From: Paracrocinitomix mangrovi
GTDB lineage: Bacteria; Bacteroidota; Bacteroidia; Flavobacteriales_D; Crocinitomicaceae
Length of the DNA: 64,000 bases
Direction: 5' to 3'
Assembly (NCBI RefSeq): GCF_019740355.2
Contig: NZ_CP091819.1
Coordinates: forward strand, 3,038,001 to 3,102,000
Under the pieces are notes generated by a model. That model was not told the origin of the DNA, made no database searches, and saw only the letters and a program-made list of their open reading frames with translations. Both the position numbers and the translations under genes were made by a program. Below are positions 34,972 through 44,919 of this stretch, piece after piece; the first letter of the stretch is position 1, and the number at the start of each line of letters is the position of its first letter.

Positions 34972-37686
34972 ATGGATAAATTCACATATATCGGTAATAG
35001 CGACGTAAATGCTATTGATGATTTGTATCAGAGATACGTAGAGAACCCAGAATCAGTTGATATTCAATGGGCTAGATTTTTTGAAGGTGTAGATTTTGCA
35101 AAGACAGATTTCGAGTCAGGAGGAATTCCTGAGAACTTTCAAAAAGAGTTTAAAGTAATTAATCTAATTAACGGTTATCGTTCAAGAGGTCACTTGTTTA
35201 CAAAAACAAATCCGGTAAGAGAAAGAAGAAAGTATTCTCCAACTTTAGATATAGAAAATTTTGGTTTGGAACAGTCAGATATGCAAACTGTTTTTCAGGC
35301 TGGAACAGAAGTAGGAATTGGACCTGCTACTCTAAAAGAAATTATTGACCATTTGGAATTGACCTATTGTCAATCAATAGGAATTGAGTTTGCTTACATG
35401 CGAGAGCCAGAAAGATATAACTGGTTCAAAGAGCATATTGAATTAAAGAACAGACCCAAATTTACAGCAGAAGAGAAAAAACATATTTTCAAGAAAATTA
35501 GCTCTGCAACTCTTTTTGAGCATTTCTTAGCAAAGAAATATGTGGGTCAAAAAAGATTCTCAATTGAAGGTGGAGAGGCATTGATTCCGGCATTGGATGT
35601 AGTAATTCAAAAGGCTGCAGAGTTAGGTGTAAAGGAAGTTGTAATGGGAATGGCTCACCGTGGTCGTTTAAGTACTTTGGTGAACATCTTTGGAAAAGAT
35701 CATGCCTCAATTTTTAATGAGTTTGATGGTAAACAATTTGATACTGATGATTCATTTGATGGTGATGTTAAGTACCATTTAGGATATTCAACTGATGTTC
35801 AGACGTTGAGCGGAAATGAAGTTCATTTAACATTGGCACCAAACCCTTCTCACTTAGAAGCGGTTGATCCTGTAGTTCAGGGTATTGCTCGTGCTAAAAT
35901 TGATGAATATTTAAAAGATGAAACTAAAATCATTCCTGTTGCTGTTCATGGTGATGCTGCAGTTGCGGGTCAGGGAATAGTTTATGAAGTTGTGCAAATG
36001 GCACAATTGGACGGATATAGAACAGGTGGAACTATTCATATTGTTGTAAATAATCAGGTAGGGTTTACTACCAATTATTTGGATGCAAGATCTTCAACTT
36101 ATTGTACAGATGTAGGTAAAACTACTTTGTGTCCTGTGTTTCACGTAAATGCGGATGATGTAGAAGCGGTGGTTCAAACCTTGAGTATTGCAGTTTCATA
36201 CAGACAAAAATTTGGAAGAGATGTATTCATTGATTTATTAGGATATAGAAAATATGGACATAACGAAGGTGATGAACCTAAGTTTACTCAACCAAAATTG
36301 TATAAGGCAATCGCCAAACACGCTAATCCAAGAGAAATTTATTTAAAGCAATTGATTGAAGAAGGTGTGATGTCACCAGCTGAAGGTCAAAAAGATGAAG
36401 ATGAGCAAATGTCTTTGCTTGATAAATCTTACGAAGCTTCTAAAAAGCAGGATAAAGCAACTGTTTTGAATTTCCTTGAAGTTACCTGGAAAGGATACAG
36501 ACATGGTAAATTAGAAGATTTTGAGAAATCTCCTTCTACTTCGGTGTCAAAAGCTAAGATTTTAGATTTAGGAAAAAAATTAGCCACACTTCCTTCAGAT
36601 TTAAAGTATTTCAGAAAAATCACCAAATTATTGAATGATCGTTTGGAAATGCTTGAGTCTAACAAATTAGATTGGGGAATGGCTGAAATGTTGGCGTATG
36701 CAACATTGTTGGATGAAGGTCACCCTGTAAGGGTTTCTGGACAAGATGTTGAAAGAGGTACATTCTCACACAGACATGCTGTTGTTAAAACGGAGGATGA
36801 TGAACAAGAAATAATCACCCTTAACTTGTTGAATGATAAACAAGCCAAATTCAGTATCTATAACTCTTTGCTTTCTGAGTATGGTGTTTTAGGATTTGAA
36901 TATGGATATTCATTAGCAACTCCTACCGGCTTAACTATTTGGGAGGCTCAGTTTGGAGATTTCTATAATGGAGCTCAAATTATGGTTGACCAATTCATTT
37001 CTTCAGGTGAAGATAAATGGTTTGTTCAATCAGGATTGGTAATGTTGCTACCTCACGGATATGAGGGAATGGGAGGAGAGCACTCTTCAGCTAGAATTGA
37101 AAGATTTTTACAACAATGCGCCGACTTAAACTGGCAAATATGTAATCCAACAACTCCGGCTAACCACTTCCATTTATTGAGAAGACAGCTTCATAGAGAA
37201 TTTAGAAAACCATTGGTTGTTTTCTCACCAAAGATGTTGTTGAGATATCCAAAAGCTGTATCTACAGTTGAAGATTTGGCTACTGGAAGTTTCCAAGAAA
37301 TTTTAGATGATGATGTAACAAAATCTAAAGTGGATACTGTTGTGTTGGTTTCAGGTAAGTTTTACTATGAAGCTAAAGAAGAGGCAGAGAATAGAGGAGT
37401 TACAAATGCTGCATTCATTAGAATTGAGCAAATGTATCCTTTCCCACACCAACAGTTAAATGAATTGTTGAAAAAATACAAAAACGCTAAAAACATTTTC
37501 TGGGCACAAGAAGAACCTGAAAATATGGGACCATGGAGATACATGGCAATGGAGTTGAGACATCTTAATTTAGATGTTGTTTCAAGACCTTCATCTGCTG
37601 CTCCTGCTGCTGGTTCTAGCGATTTACATAAAAAGAGATTAGGTGACTTGTTTAACAAATTGTTTAACAAAATCGCCGGTAAATAA
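34972..37686 (+). CDS. sucA: 2-oxoglutarate dehydrogenase E1 component
   Basis: A 904-residue thiamine-diphosphate enzyme (E. coli SucA is 933). Landmarks include SRGHLFTKTNPV at the N-terminus, GMAHRGRLSTLVNIFGKDH, LAPNPSHLEAVDPVVQGIAR, VAVHGDAAVAGQGIVYE and the transketolase-like TPTGLTIWEAQFGDFYNGAQ. It decarboxylates 2-oxoglutarate in the TCA cycle. The E2 gene follows after 27 bp, a normal operon; the E3 (lipoamide dehydrogenase) is not in the window. Confidence 0.98.
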   Translation: MDKFTYIGNSDVNAIDDLYQRYVENPESVDIQWARFFEGVDFAKTDFESGGIPENFQKEFKVINLINGYRSRGHLFTKTNPVRERRKYSPTLDIENFGLEQSDMQTVFQAGTEVGIGPATLKEIIDHLELTYCQSIGIEFAYMREPERYNWFKEHIELKNRPKFTAEEKKHIFKKISSATLFEHFLAKKYVGQKRFSIEGGEALIPALDVVIQKAAELGVKEVVMGMAHRGRLSTLVNIFGKDHASIFNEFDGKQFDTDDSFDGDVKYHLGYSTDVQTLSGNEVHLTLAPNPSHLEAVDPVVQGIARAKIDEYLKDETKIIPVAVHGDAAVAGQGIVYEVVQMAQLDGYRTGGTIHIVVNNQVGFTTNYLDARSSTYCTDVGKTTLCPVFHVNADDVEAVVQTLSIAVSYRQKFGRDVFIDLLGYRKYGHNEGDEPKFTQPKLYKAIAKHANPREIYLKQLIEEGVMSPAEGQKDEDEQMSLLDKSYEASKKQDKATVLNFLEVTWKGYRHGKLEDFEKSPSTSVSKAKILDLGKKLATLPSDLKYFRKITKLLNDRLEMLESNKLDWGMAEMLAYATLLDEGHPVRVSGQDVERGTFSHRHAVVKTEDDEQEIITLNLLNDKQAKFSIYNSLLSEYGVLGFEYGYSLATPTGLTIWEAQFGDFYNGAQIMVDQFISSGEDKWFVQSGLVMLLPHGYEGMGGEHSSARIERFLQQCADLNWQICNPTTPANHFHLLRRQLHREFRKPLVVFSPKMLLRYPKAVSTVEDLATGSFQEILDDDVTKSKVDTVVLVSGKFYYEAKEEAENRGVTNAAFIRIEQMYPFPHQQLNELLKKYKNAKNIFWAQEEPENMGPWRYMAMELRHLNLDVVSRPSSAAPAAGSSDLHKKRLGDLFNKLFNKIAGK

Positions 37687-37713
37687 TATTTTAAACCTAA
37701 TAACAGAAAAGAA

Positions 37714-38988
37714 ATGTCTGTACTTGAAATGAAAGTCCCTTCACCGGGAGAATCAATATCTGAAGTAGAAATTGCAACATGGTTAGTTGCAGATGGAGAC
37801 TACGTTGAAAAAGATCAGGCGATTGCTGAAGTTGACTCTGATAAAGCTACACTTGAGTTACCTGCAGAAGCGTCAGGAACAATTACCTTAAAAGCTGAAG
37901 AGGGAGATGCTGTTGCTGTTGGAGCTGTAGTATGTTTAATTGATACTTCGGCTGAGAAGCCTGCTGGTTTTGAATCAAAAGCTGCTGAAGCAGCTCCGGT
38001 TGAGGTAGAGGCAGCTCCTGCAAAAGAGGAAAAAGCTGCACCTAAAGAAACTGCTAAACCAGATCCAACTCCGGCAAAAGCGGATAGCCATGCAACGGGA
38101 CATGCTTCTCCTGCTGCTGCTAAAATCATGAGTGAGAATGGGGTAAAAGCTAATCAGATTAGTGGTACAGGAAAAGATGGTAGAATTACCAAACAAGATG
38201 TTTTGGCATTATTAGCAGGAGGTTTCTCCGGAGCTGATGCTGTTGGTTGGGGAGGAACAAGAGATAAATCTCTTCAAAAAATGTCTATGCTACGTAGAAA
38301 AGTGGCAGAGAGATTGGTTGCTGTTAAGAATGAAACTGCAATGCTTACAACCTTTAATGAGGTTGATATGAAGCCAATCATGGATATCAGAAACAAATAC
38401 AAAAAGATTTTTGGTGAAACACATGATGTTGGTCTAGGATTTATGTCATTCTTTACAAAAGCGGTAACAGAAGCTTTGAATAAATTTCCTGCAGTTAACG
38501 CAATGATTGATGGTAAAGAAATGATTATGCATAACTATGCGGATATAGGAATTGCTGTTTCTTCACCTAAAGGTTTAATGGTGCCAATAGTTAGAAATGC
38601 TGAGCAAATGAGTTTAGCAGAAATCGAAAGAGAAATCAAAAGATTGGCGATCAGAGCTAGAGATGGTGAAATTACTCCTGATGAAATGACAGGTGGAACC
38701 TTTACAATTACCAATGGTGGTGTGTTTGGATCTATGATGTCTACACCAATAATTAATCCTCCGCAATCTGCAATTTTAGGGATGCACAACATTGTAGAAA
38801 GACCTGTTGTTGTGGATGGACAAATTGTTGTTAGACCAATAATGTACCTTGCACTTTCTTATGATCACAGAATTATTGATGGTAAAGAATCAGTAAGTTT
38901 CTTAGTTGCAGTGAAAGAAATGTTAGAGAATCCTGAGACAATGTTGTTCGGAGGTAAAGATCCTGTTGAAGTATTGCTCGGACTTTAG
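37714..38988 (+). CDS. sucB: Dihydrolipoyl succinyltransferase (2-oxoglutarate dehydrogenase E2)
   Basis: A 424-residue E2 enzyme. Lipoyl domain (1-80) with attachment Lys44 ([11 protein letters not shown]), an Ala/Pro/Glu/Lys linker, an E3-binding domain (about 130-168, [20 protein letters not shown]) and a catalytic domain ending in [15 protein letters not shown], with the HxxxDG His. It transfers the succinyl group from E1 to CoA. It follows sucA in the same operon. Confidence 0.98.
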   Translation: MSVLEMKVPSPGESISEVEIATWLVADGDYVEKDQAIAEVDSDKATLELPAEASGTITLKAEEGDAVAVGAVVCLIDTSAEKPAGFESKAAEAAPVEVEAAPAKEEKAAPKETAKPDPTPAKADSHATGHASPAAAKIMSENGVKANQISGTGKDGRITKQDVLALLAGGFSGADAVGWGGTRDKSLQKMSMLRRKVAERLVAVKNETAMLTTFNEVDMKPIMDIRNKYKKIFGETHDVGLGFMSFFTKAVTEALNKFPAVNAMIDGKEMIMHNYADIGIAVSSPKGLMVPIVRNAEQMSLAEIEREIKRLAIRARDGEITPDEMTGGTFTITNGGVFGSMMSTPIINPPQSAILGMHNIVERPVVVDGQIVVRPIMYLALSYDHRIIDGKESVSFLVAVKEMLENPETMLFGGKDPVEVLLGL

Positions 38989-39025
38989 TATATTTAGAAA
39001 ACTAACCCCTTAAAAACAAAATCCT

Positions 39026-39640
39026 ATGAAACAAAAGTTAAAACTACTAGCTACAGCATTTTTCACATCTACTTTGCTGTTATCATGCGGAACAGGACGT
39101 TTTGCAAACATGAACGGAGATGGAAATAATTGCGAAGAAAGATGTGGTTTCGGTGATGAATCGAGCGCAGCAGAAGGTAATGATGGATACGACGCATCAC
39201 TTGAAAATTTACCTCCGGCAGCTGAAAGAAGATTCAGAACTAATGCTGAGAATGTTTCAAAAGGGGAAGAAGTTGTTGAAGTAGCAGATAGCAAGTCAAC
39301 TGATGAAGTTGTTGTTAAAAGTGAATCTCCAAAAAGAACTGAAAGCAACTTAAAAAGAAGCAAAAAAGCTAATAAGTATAAGTCAATCATTGAAAAATTG
39401 GCACAAAAGAAAAGAGGTGGCGGAAGCACAAATGTGATATTGTTAGTGATCCTTGCCATTTTAATTCCGCCTTTAGCAGTGGGAATTTATGAAGGAATTA
39501 CCGGTAGATTTTGGTTGGTATTAATTCTTTCTTTGATTGCTTGGTTAGGAATTGGTTTTTGGCTTGGATGGCACATTGCTGGATTATGTTCACTAGCTGC
39601 AGTAATACTAGCCCTTCTGATAGTATTAGGGGTCTGGTAA
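39026..39640 (+). CDS. Lipoprotein with C-terminal YqaE/Pmp3-like membrane domain
   Basis: A 204-residue protein with lipobox LLSC (Cys21), a hydrophilic charged linker (30-135; Lys/Arg-rich at 105-135) and a C-terminal membrane segment from about 137 onward. That segment contains LLVILAILIPPLAVGIYEGI, then GRFWLVLILSLI and IGFWLGWHIAGL. The PPLAVxxxxG and LGWHIAGL layout resembles YqaE/Pmp3 proteins, small stress-related membrane proteins. A Bacteroidota form with an N-terminal lipid anchor would have an unusual orientation. It follows sucB by 37 bp and is followed by a strong terminator. Confidence 0.7.
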   Translation: MKQKLKLLATAFFTSTLLLSCGTGRFANMNGDGNNCEERCGFGDESSAAEGNDGYDASLENLPPAAERRFRTNAENVSKGEEVVEVADSKSTDEVVVKSESPKRTESNLKRSKKANKYKSIIEKLAQKKRGGGSTNVILLVILAILIPPLAVGIYEGITGRFWLVLILSLIAWLGIGFWLGWHIAGLCSLAAVILALLIVLGVW

Positions 39641-39658
39641 CAAGACAATAAAAAAATT

Positions 39659-39689
39659 AAAAAGGGGATGTTTATCATCCCCTTTTTTT
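39659..39689. terminator. Bidirectional rho-independent terminator
   Basis: Perfect stem aaaaaggggatg/catccccttttt with loop tttat and A/T-runs on both sides. It ends the YqaE-like gene and also serves dprA, whose stop is at 39688-39690. Confidence 0.9.
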
Positions 39690-40782
39690 ATTGTGCTAAC
39701 TTATATCTTTTACCGGGTAAAGAGGTTACTAATCCTTTTAATTCAAGATTAAAAAGGAGTACAGAAATGTTAGAAGAATCCAATTTTGTCTCAAATGCAA
39801 GTGCATCAACATTAAGTTCTCCTTTTGATTTAAATACATTAACCAACTTGCTTTCTTCAGGATCTAAATCCTCTAAAATGTTGATGTCTATCACTTCACT
39901 TTTTTCCTTTTCTTCCCAGTTCATTACTTGAATTACGTCATCTACATCTGTAATAAGATGTGCCTTATCTCTTTTGATGAGGTTATTGCATCCAGATGAA
40001 AATTCTTTATCTGCATTTCCCGGAAAAGCAAAAACTTCTCTATTGTAGTCATTAGCAAGATTAGCTGTAATCATTGATCCTCCTGATTCTGAACTTTCCA
40101 CTACAATAGTTGCTTCACTGAGTCCTGCTACAATTCTGTTTCTTTTTGGAAAGTTGGTAGGTTCACCTATTGTACCCGAAATGAACTCGGTAACAATTCC
40201 TCCATTTTCCATCATTTGTTTAGCCAGTGCTCTATGTGCTGCGGGATACATGGTGTCTAATCCATGACCTAAAACGCCAATTGTGGGGAGATTATTTCTG
40301 ATAGCAGCTTCATGTGCTGCTTTGTCAATTCCGTGAGCCAAGCCACTTATCACTTGAACTTCATAAGGAACAAAATCTTTTACCAGTTGATCCACCATTT
40401 TTTTACCATACGAACTGGATTTTCTGGTGCCTACAATTGAAATGTTTCTTTGATTAAAGTAAACATGACCCATTGTAAACAATACAATTGGTGCATCTGT
40501 GCATTGTTTTAAGTTCTTAGGGTAATTAGGGTCTTTATAAAAGTAAAGTTGGATGTTGTGCTTTTCAATGAATTCAAGTTCTTGTTCAGCTCTAATTAAA
40601 CATTCTTCACGTCTTAAATCCTGTACTAAATCACTTCTCAAACCATGAATATGTCTAAAGTTTGATTCTTTTTCTTTAAAGATACCTTCAAGACTTCCAA
40701 TTGCTTCTAACAGTGTCTTTGCAGTTGTCGGTCCAAGGCCATTTAAAATACTCAGTGCAATTTGGTAGATCCTTTCGTCCAT
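39688..40782 (-). CDS. dprA: DNA-processing protein DprA
   Basis: A 364-residue protein that binds single-stranded DNA and loads RecA during transformation. It has an N-terminal helix-hairpin-helix/SAM-like part (1-75), the Rossmann-like DprA/Smf core with SIVGTRKSSSYGKKMVDQLV, GLAHGIDKAAHEAAIRN, VLGHGLDTMYP and ESGGSMITANLAND, and a C-terminal winged helix (about 300-364). Its presence implies the lineage has natural competence genes. The stop is inside the terminator shared with the convergent gene. Confidence 0.96.
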   Translation of the reverse strand: MDERIYQIALSILNGLGPTTAKTLLEAIGSLEGIFKEKESNFRHIHGLRSDLVQDLRREECLIRAEQELEFIEKHNIQLYFYKDPNYPKNLKQCTDAPIVLFTMGHVYFNQRNISIVGTRKSSSYGKKMVDQLVKDFVPYEVQVISGLAHGIDKAAHEAAIRNNLPTIGVLGHGLDTMYPAAHRALAKQMMENGGIVTEFISGTIGEPTNFPKRNRIVAGLSEATIVVESSESGGSMITANLANDYNREVFAFPGNADKEFSSGCNNLIKRDKAHLITDVDDVIQVMNWEEKEKSEVIDINILEDLDPEESKLVNVFKSKGELNVDALAFETKLDSSNISVLLFNLELKGLVTSLPGKRYKLAQ

Positions 40783-40840
40783 AAAACAAATCTACAAAAT
40801 GACGATATAATAATCAACAATATGATTAAAAAATAAGAAA

Positions 40841-41758
40841 TTAATTATAATCGTATACCTCAAATTTTTCTTCACTCATTAACTGAATCTCAGCAATCCA
40901 GGCATTAATTTTCTCAGTGAATTCGTAATCAAAATAGTTCAAAGCTACAATATCTTCAAGCTCTTTAATTACTTCTTCTTTCTTTCTATTAAAGTCCATG
41001 TGTTTACTAAAAAACTCATCTTTCAACAGTTTTTTATGTTCATTTATATGACTCATGTACGCCTCATTATCTCCATATTGTGATTCAAAAATTTGGAACT
41101 TTGAAACCATTTCCTTGAGCTTTCCATTTCCTATATCATATGCGGCTTCTTCCATGTCATATTGATAAATCCAATCTGCATTTGGAATGTAATTTCCCTC
41201 TCCATATCCGCCAAATAATGATACCACAATGTCCATATAATCATCATCAATTTTTTCAGATGTTGTTTTGGCTTTCTTTTGGTAAGGTTCATTTTGAATA
41301 AAAAATTCAAATCCTGCACACTCTGCTGCACAATCAACTATCAATGGTTCAAACGTTCCATCCGGAAATTCATACATCCTTTCTTCAAGCCACATGTAAT
41401 CAATATAATCACCTTGTTTATGCTCATTTTTCAATGGTGTTTCCGTTTCACTTAGATCATCTGATATTTCAAATACCATTTTTCTTCCTTGTTCAAGATT
41501 TTTAAGTAATTCGTCTGGTGAACTTATTTGATTGAATTCAGATTGAAATTGATGCAATTTGTCAATCATTCTGGTACTGAAAAAATCTTGTAATTCAGGA
41601 ATTTCTTCCTCCTCTTCAAGTATATTATTATCCATATCCTCAGTTGTGGTGTCAACTTCTTCAGTTGTTGAGTCAGATCCGGTATCAGCTGCTGTATCAT
41701 TGTTGCACGATATGAAAAATATTACAGAAAGAATGGCTAACAGATTGATTTGCTTCAT
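40841..41758 (-). CDS. Acidic lipoprotein of unknown function
   Basis: A 305-residue protein with lipobox ISC (Cys18) followed by a low-complexity Thr/Glu/Asp stretch (about 22-55), then a mainly alpha-helical domain with one Cys pair (VDCAAECAGFEF). No named family was recognised. It lies 58 bp upstream of dprA in the same direction; functional connection to dprA is unsupported. Its upstream gap is the longest gene-free stretch of the window. Confidence 0.7.
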   Translation of the reverse strand: MKQINLLAILSVIFFISCNNDTAADTGSDSTTEEVDTTTEDMDNNILEEEEEIPELQDFFSTRMIDKLHQFQSEFNQISSPDELLKNLEQGRKMVFEISDDLSETETPLKNEHKQGDYIDYMWLEERMYEFPDGTFEPLIVDCAAECAGFEFFIQNEPYQKKAKTTSEKIDDDYMDIVVSLFGGYGEGNYIPNADWIYQYDMEEAAYDIGNGKLKEMVSKFQIFESQYGDNEAYMSHINEHKKLLKDEFFSKHMDFNRKKEEVIKELEDIVALNYFDYEFTEKINAWIAEIQLMSEEKFEVYDYN

Positions 41759-41951
41759 TGTGATTTCACTTTTTCAGTTCAGTCATTGAATATAACCCTT
41801 TAATCAATAGGGGAGGAAAAATCAAAGTATCAATGTAACTTATATTTCCCCAGAAAAAGTAGAACGCTATTATTAACTATTCACCTAAATGGTGATTTGA
41901 GTGCCACACAAAAAGTTTAAGCCGCCGATTAACTGAATACTTGCTTAAATT

Positions 41952-41985
41952 GAAAAGGGAGATACTGTAAAGCACCTCCCTTTTC
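41952..41985 (-). terminator. Hairpin, possible terminator of a lost gene
   Basis: Stem gaaaagggag/ctcccttttc (10 bp, perfect) with a 14-nt loop. It lies just after the stop of the minus-strand remnant. Its T-run is short, so termination strength is uncertain. Confidence 0.45.
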
Positions 41986-41990
41986 TCAGT

Positions 41991-42074
41991 TTATTTTATA
42001 ATCAGTTTTTTCTCTGTTGCAAAAGATATGCCATTATTTGGTTTATCTAATATTTCAACTAGTTGATCAGTGAA
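41991..42074 (-). pseudogene. Remnant of a T9SS type A sorting domain (C-terminal end)
   Basis: Reading the minus strand from 42074 to the stop at 41991-41993 gives 27 residues ending in PNNGISFATEKKLIIK, similar to the end of T9SS type A proteins (for example GIYLLHVKTEKG...KKLI in 5208-6767). An in-frame stop (42075-42077) precedes it and no start codon or rest of gene is nearby. A hairpin follows, as after a real gene. The short length makes chance possible. Confidence 0.35.
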
Positions 42075-42142
42075 TTATACAGTTTAATCATTCTATTTTA
42101 GAAGTAATTGCATTTAATTTATCTTCACTTAAAACCCAGCTT

Positions 42143-43357
42143 ATGAGAAAATATTTACTGTTTTTTATCCTGTTTCCTTTTGAATTGTTTGCTCAGGTGG
42201 ATTTGAGTGTAGAATCTGTTCATCATAGAATGGGTGTTAGTGGAAATTACCAAAAAGGCATGGAATATTTTTATGTCCCAGATTTTTATGCCGGAGATGT
42301 GGAATTAAGTGCAATAGTTACTAATCAAGGGATAGATACAGCTCATAACGCGTACATAAGCGTTGATGTATTTCATAATGGTTCATTCGCAAATACTCAT
42401 GAAAGTTCGCCAATTGACTTATGTGGAGGTTGTACTGATACATTTTACGTTCAGAATAACTATATAATTACTTCTTACATCCAAAATAGGGATTTTGAAT
42501 TTGAAGTATTTTCAGATGAATCGGATGTCAATTTGAACAACAATTTAGACTCTGCATTTATTAAGTATGAGTCATCAGGAAATGGGTATCAATTGAGAAG
42601 AGATAATGACTCAGTTTATGGGTATTTAGATTCTATTCCTGGTGTGAGTTTTGACCCACAATGTTTTGGAAATGAATATGACGTATTACATGATCTGAAA
42701 ATTCCGCGTGTTCAAGTATACATTTCAGATGATCAAAATAACCTAAATGAATTGATTTTTTTGTCGATTTTCTTTAAAGATATTTCAGATTCAACTTGGA
42801 CTTGGGGTACCCAAACCTATGATTATACAATTAACCAAAGTGATTTGGGTAACTGGGTTATAATTGATTTGTTTGATGATTTTTATATGTGTGAGGGGCA
42901 AAAAATGCTTGTTAATGCGTGTGATTATGTAGGACAGGTGAAATTTGGACTAGGACAACCAACAGATGATTCTACAAGTTGGGGTTGGGCTTGGTCTTCT
43001 CAATATGAACCAGAATTTTCTTTAAATCAAGTTGTTTTATGTCATCCAATAGTAGTTGAAGCCGATTGTGATGCGGGTATAAATGGTGTGGAAATTAATG
43101 ATTTTAAAATTAAAGTATTGCCTAATCCGATTAAGGATATAGCACAAGTTGAGTTTAATTTGAGCCAAGCTACTAATGTACAATTAACGGTTTCCGATAT
43201 TTCAGGAAGAATTTATGAAAATTTGGAATTTGGGCATCTGAAACAAGGTGAGCAAATCCTTTCTTTGAATTTTAAGGATTATTTAACAGGAGTGTATATC
43301 CTAACCTTAACTACTGAAAATCAATCAGAAAATAAAAGAATTATTGTCTCAAGATAA
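42143..43357 (+). CDS. Secreted protein with CARDB-like region and T9SS type A sorting domain
   Basis: A 404-residue exported protein: signal peptide (LFPFELFAQ), a CARDB-like beta-sandwich at about 45-135 (LSAIVTNQGIDTAHNAYISV), a middle segment with aromatic and acidic residues, and a type A sorting domain over the last 80 residues (VLPNPIKDIAQVEFNLSQAT, LTVSDISGRIYENL, LTGVYILTLTTENQ). It should be exported through the T9SS and displayed on the surface. Substrate or partner is unknown. Confidence 0.85.
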   Translation: MRKYLLFFILFPFELFAQVDLSVESVHHRMGVSGNYQKGMEYFYVPDFYAGDVELSAIVTNQGIDTAHNAYISVDVFHNGSFANTHESSPIDLCGGCTDTFYVQNNYIITSYIQNRDFEFEVFSDESDVNLNNNLDSAFIKYESSGNGYQLRRDNDSVYGYLDSIPGVSFDPQCFGNEYDVLHDLKIPRVQVYISDDQNNLNELIFLSIFFKDISDSTWTWGTQTYDYTINQSDLGNWVIIDLFDDFYMCEGQKMLVNACDYVGQVKFGLGQPTDDSTSWGWAWSSQYEPEFSLNQVVLCHPIVVEADCDAGINGVEINDFKIKVLPNPIKDIAQVEFNLSQATNVQLTVSDISGRIYENLEFGHLKQGEQILSLNFKDYLTGVYILTLTTENQSENKRIIVSR

Positions 43358-43401
43358 AGAAATATCTTATTCTAAAGATTTTCTATCAAATTTTGTACCA
43401 T

Positions 43402-43437
43402 TTTGGTTTTTTCACTCATATGTTTTAGTTATATTTG
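43402..43437 (+). promoter_or_regulatory. Promoter for rpoN
   Basis: TTTG (43402-43405), 24 bp and TATATTTG (43430-43437, full TAnnTTTG match). The spacer is one base longer than usual. The start would be near 43444, 15 nt before ATG 43459, and it shows that TTG 43435 is not a start. Confidence 0.5.
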
Positions 43438-43458
43438 AGTGAATACAGAATTGTACAG

Positions 43459-44919
43459 ATGTTAAGACAGCAGCTAAGTCAAAAATTACTTCAAAAACTT
43501 TCTCCTCAACAAATTCAGTTGATGAAGTTGTTACAGGTGCCTACTATGGAACTTGAGCAACGCATCAAAGAAGAAATTGAGGAAAATCCTGCTTTGGAAG
43601 AAGGCAAAGAAGACCATGATGATGACTATGGCTCTGAGGATGATTATAATGACGATTTAGGAGAAGTTTCTGAATCACAAGAAGATTTTGACATCAACGA
43701 TTATCTGGATGATGATCTTCCCCAATACAAAACATCTGTTTCAAATCAAGGTAGAGATGATGACGATAAGGCAGTTCCAATTTCTGGAGGTGTTTCTTTT
43801 CATGAGATCTTAAAAGATCAATTGATGTTGCGTAAAATGACGGATAAGGAAAGAGTCATTGCTGAAAACATTATTGGAAACATTGATGATGACGGTTACT
43901 TGCGAAGAGAGATTGAAGCAATTGTTGATGATCTAGCCTTTACACAAAACGTGATGTGTACTGAAGAGGAGGTAGAAGATGTTTTATTCCTTGTTCAGGA
44001 TTTAGAACCGGCAGGTGTAGGAGCAAGAGATTTAAGAGAATGTCTTTTATTGCAATTGGAAAGACGTCACCATGGAAATATTGCAGTTTATACGGCAAAA
44101 AAGATATTGGAGAAGTGTTTTGAAGAGTTTACCAAAAAACACTACGATAAAATAAAGGCCAAATTTGAAATTAGTGATGAAGATTTGAAAGATGCAGTTG
44201 ATGAAATCACCAAATTGAATCCTAAGCCTGGTAATTCACTGAAAGAATCTACCAACTCTAAAAATATTCAACAAATCATTCCTGATTTTATTCTTACTGA
44301 AGAAGAAGGGGAGTTGAGTTTGTCATTAAATAGCCGAAATGCACCTCAATTAAAAGTGAGCAAGTCATACGAGACAATGCTTAGAAATTATGCTGAAGGT
44401 GCCAAAAGCTCGAAAGCGGATAAAGAAGCACTCACTTTTGTGAAGCAAAAATTGGATGCTGCAAAATGGTTCATTGATGCCATTTATCAAAGACAGCAAA
44501 CTTTGATGTTTACCATGAAAGCCATTTTAGAGTACCAAAAAGAGTACTTTTTAACGGGTGATGAAACAAATCTTAAACCAATGATCCTAAAAGATATTGC
44601 AGATATCGTTGGTATGGATATTTCAACTATTTCTCGTGTGGCTAACAGTAAATTCATTCAAACACCATACGGTATCATGTCCTTGAAATACTTTTTCTCT
44701 GAATCGCTATCTACAACTGATGGAGAAGAGGTGTCAACCAGAGAGGTGAAAAAGATACTTGAAGATGCTATTGAAGGTGAAGACAAGAAAAAGCCTTTAA
44801 CAGATCAAAAGTTAACAGATCTTTTAAAAGAAAAAGGATACAACATTGCCAGAAGAACCGTGGCAAAATATCGCGAACAATTAAATATACCTGTAGCAAG
44901 ATTGCGTAAGGAATTGTAA
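43459..44919 (+). CDS. rpoN: RNA polymerase sigma-54 factor
   Basis: A 486-residue alternative sigma factor. Region I is glutamine-rich at residues 1-40 (MLRQQLSQKLLQKLSPQQIQ), region II is acidic (about 60-100), the core-binding part follows, then a helix-turn-helix and the RpoN box ARRTVAKYREQLNIP near the C-terminus. It recognises -24/-12 promoters and needs AAA+ activators; none is in the window. I chose ATG 43459 because a promoter -7 box covers the upstream TTG 43435. Its stop overlaps the next start by one base (TAATG). Confidence 0.95.
   Translation: MLRQQLSQKLLQKLSPQQIQLMKLLQVPTMELEQRIKEEIEENPALEEGKEDHDDDYGSEDDYNDDLGEVSESQEDFDINDYLDDDLPQYKTSVSNQGRDDDDKAVPISGGVSFHEILKDQLMLRKMTDKERVIAENIIGNIDDDGYLRREIEAIVDDLAFTQNVMCTEEEVEDVLFLVQDLEPAGVGARDLRECLLLQLERRHHGNIAVYTAKKILEKCFEEFTKKHYDKIKAKFEISDEDLKDAVDEITKLNPKPGNSLKESTNSKNIQQIIPDFILTEEEGELSLSLNSRNAPQLKVSKSYETMLRNYAEGAKSSKADKEALTFVKQKLDAAKWFIDAIYQRQQTLMFTMKAILEYQKEYFLTGDETNLKPMILKDIADIVGMDISTISRVANSKFIQTPYGIMSLKYFFSESLSTTDGEEVSTREVKKILEDAIEGEDKKKPLTDQKLTDLLKEKGYNIARRTVAKYREQLNIPVARLRKEL

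Larger units (their letters stand above)
41759..42142. other. Gene-poor gap with a degenerate remnant and hairpin
   Basis: 384 bp between two divergent genes without a complete gene. It contains a 10-bp perfect hairpin (41952-41985) and a short minus-strand remnant of a T9SS-like C-terminus (41991-42074). No repeat or tRNA was seen in the rest; the region 41830-41950 is AT-rich with no recognised signal. Confidence 0.7.

Noticed and set aside
37815-38129. Antisense open frame opposite the sucB linker
   Set aside because: Ala/Ser-rich antisense shadow of the Ala/Pro linker; no start context.
43435-43458. TTG start for rpoN
   Set aside because: It lies in the TATATTTG promoter box; the family begins with the Gln-rich MLRQQLSQ region.
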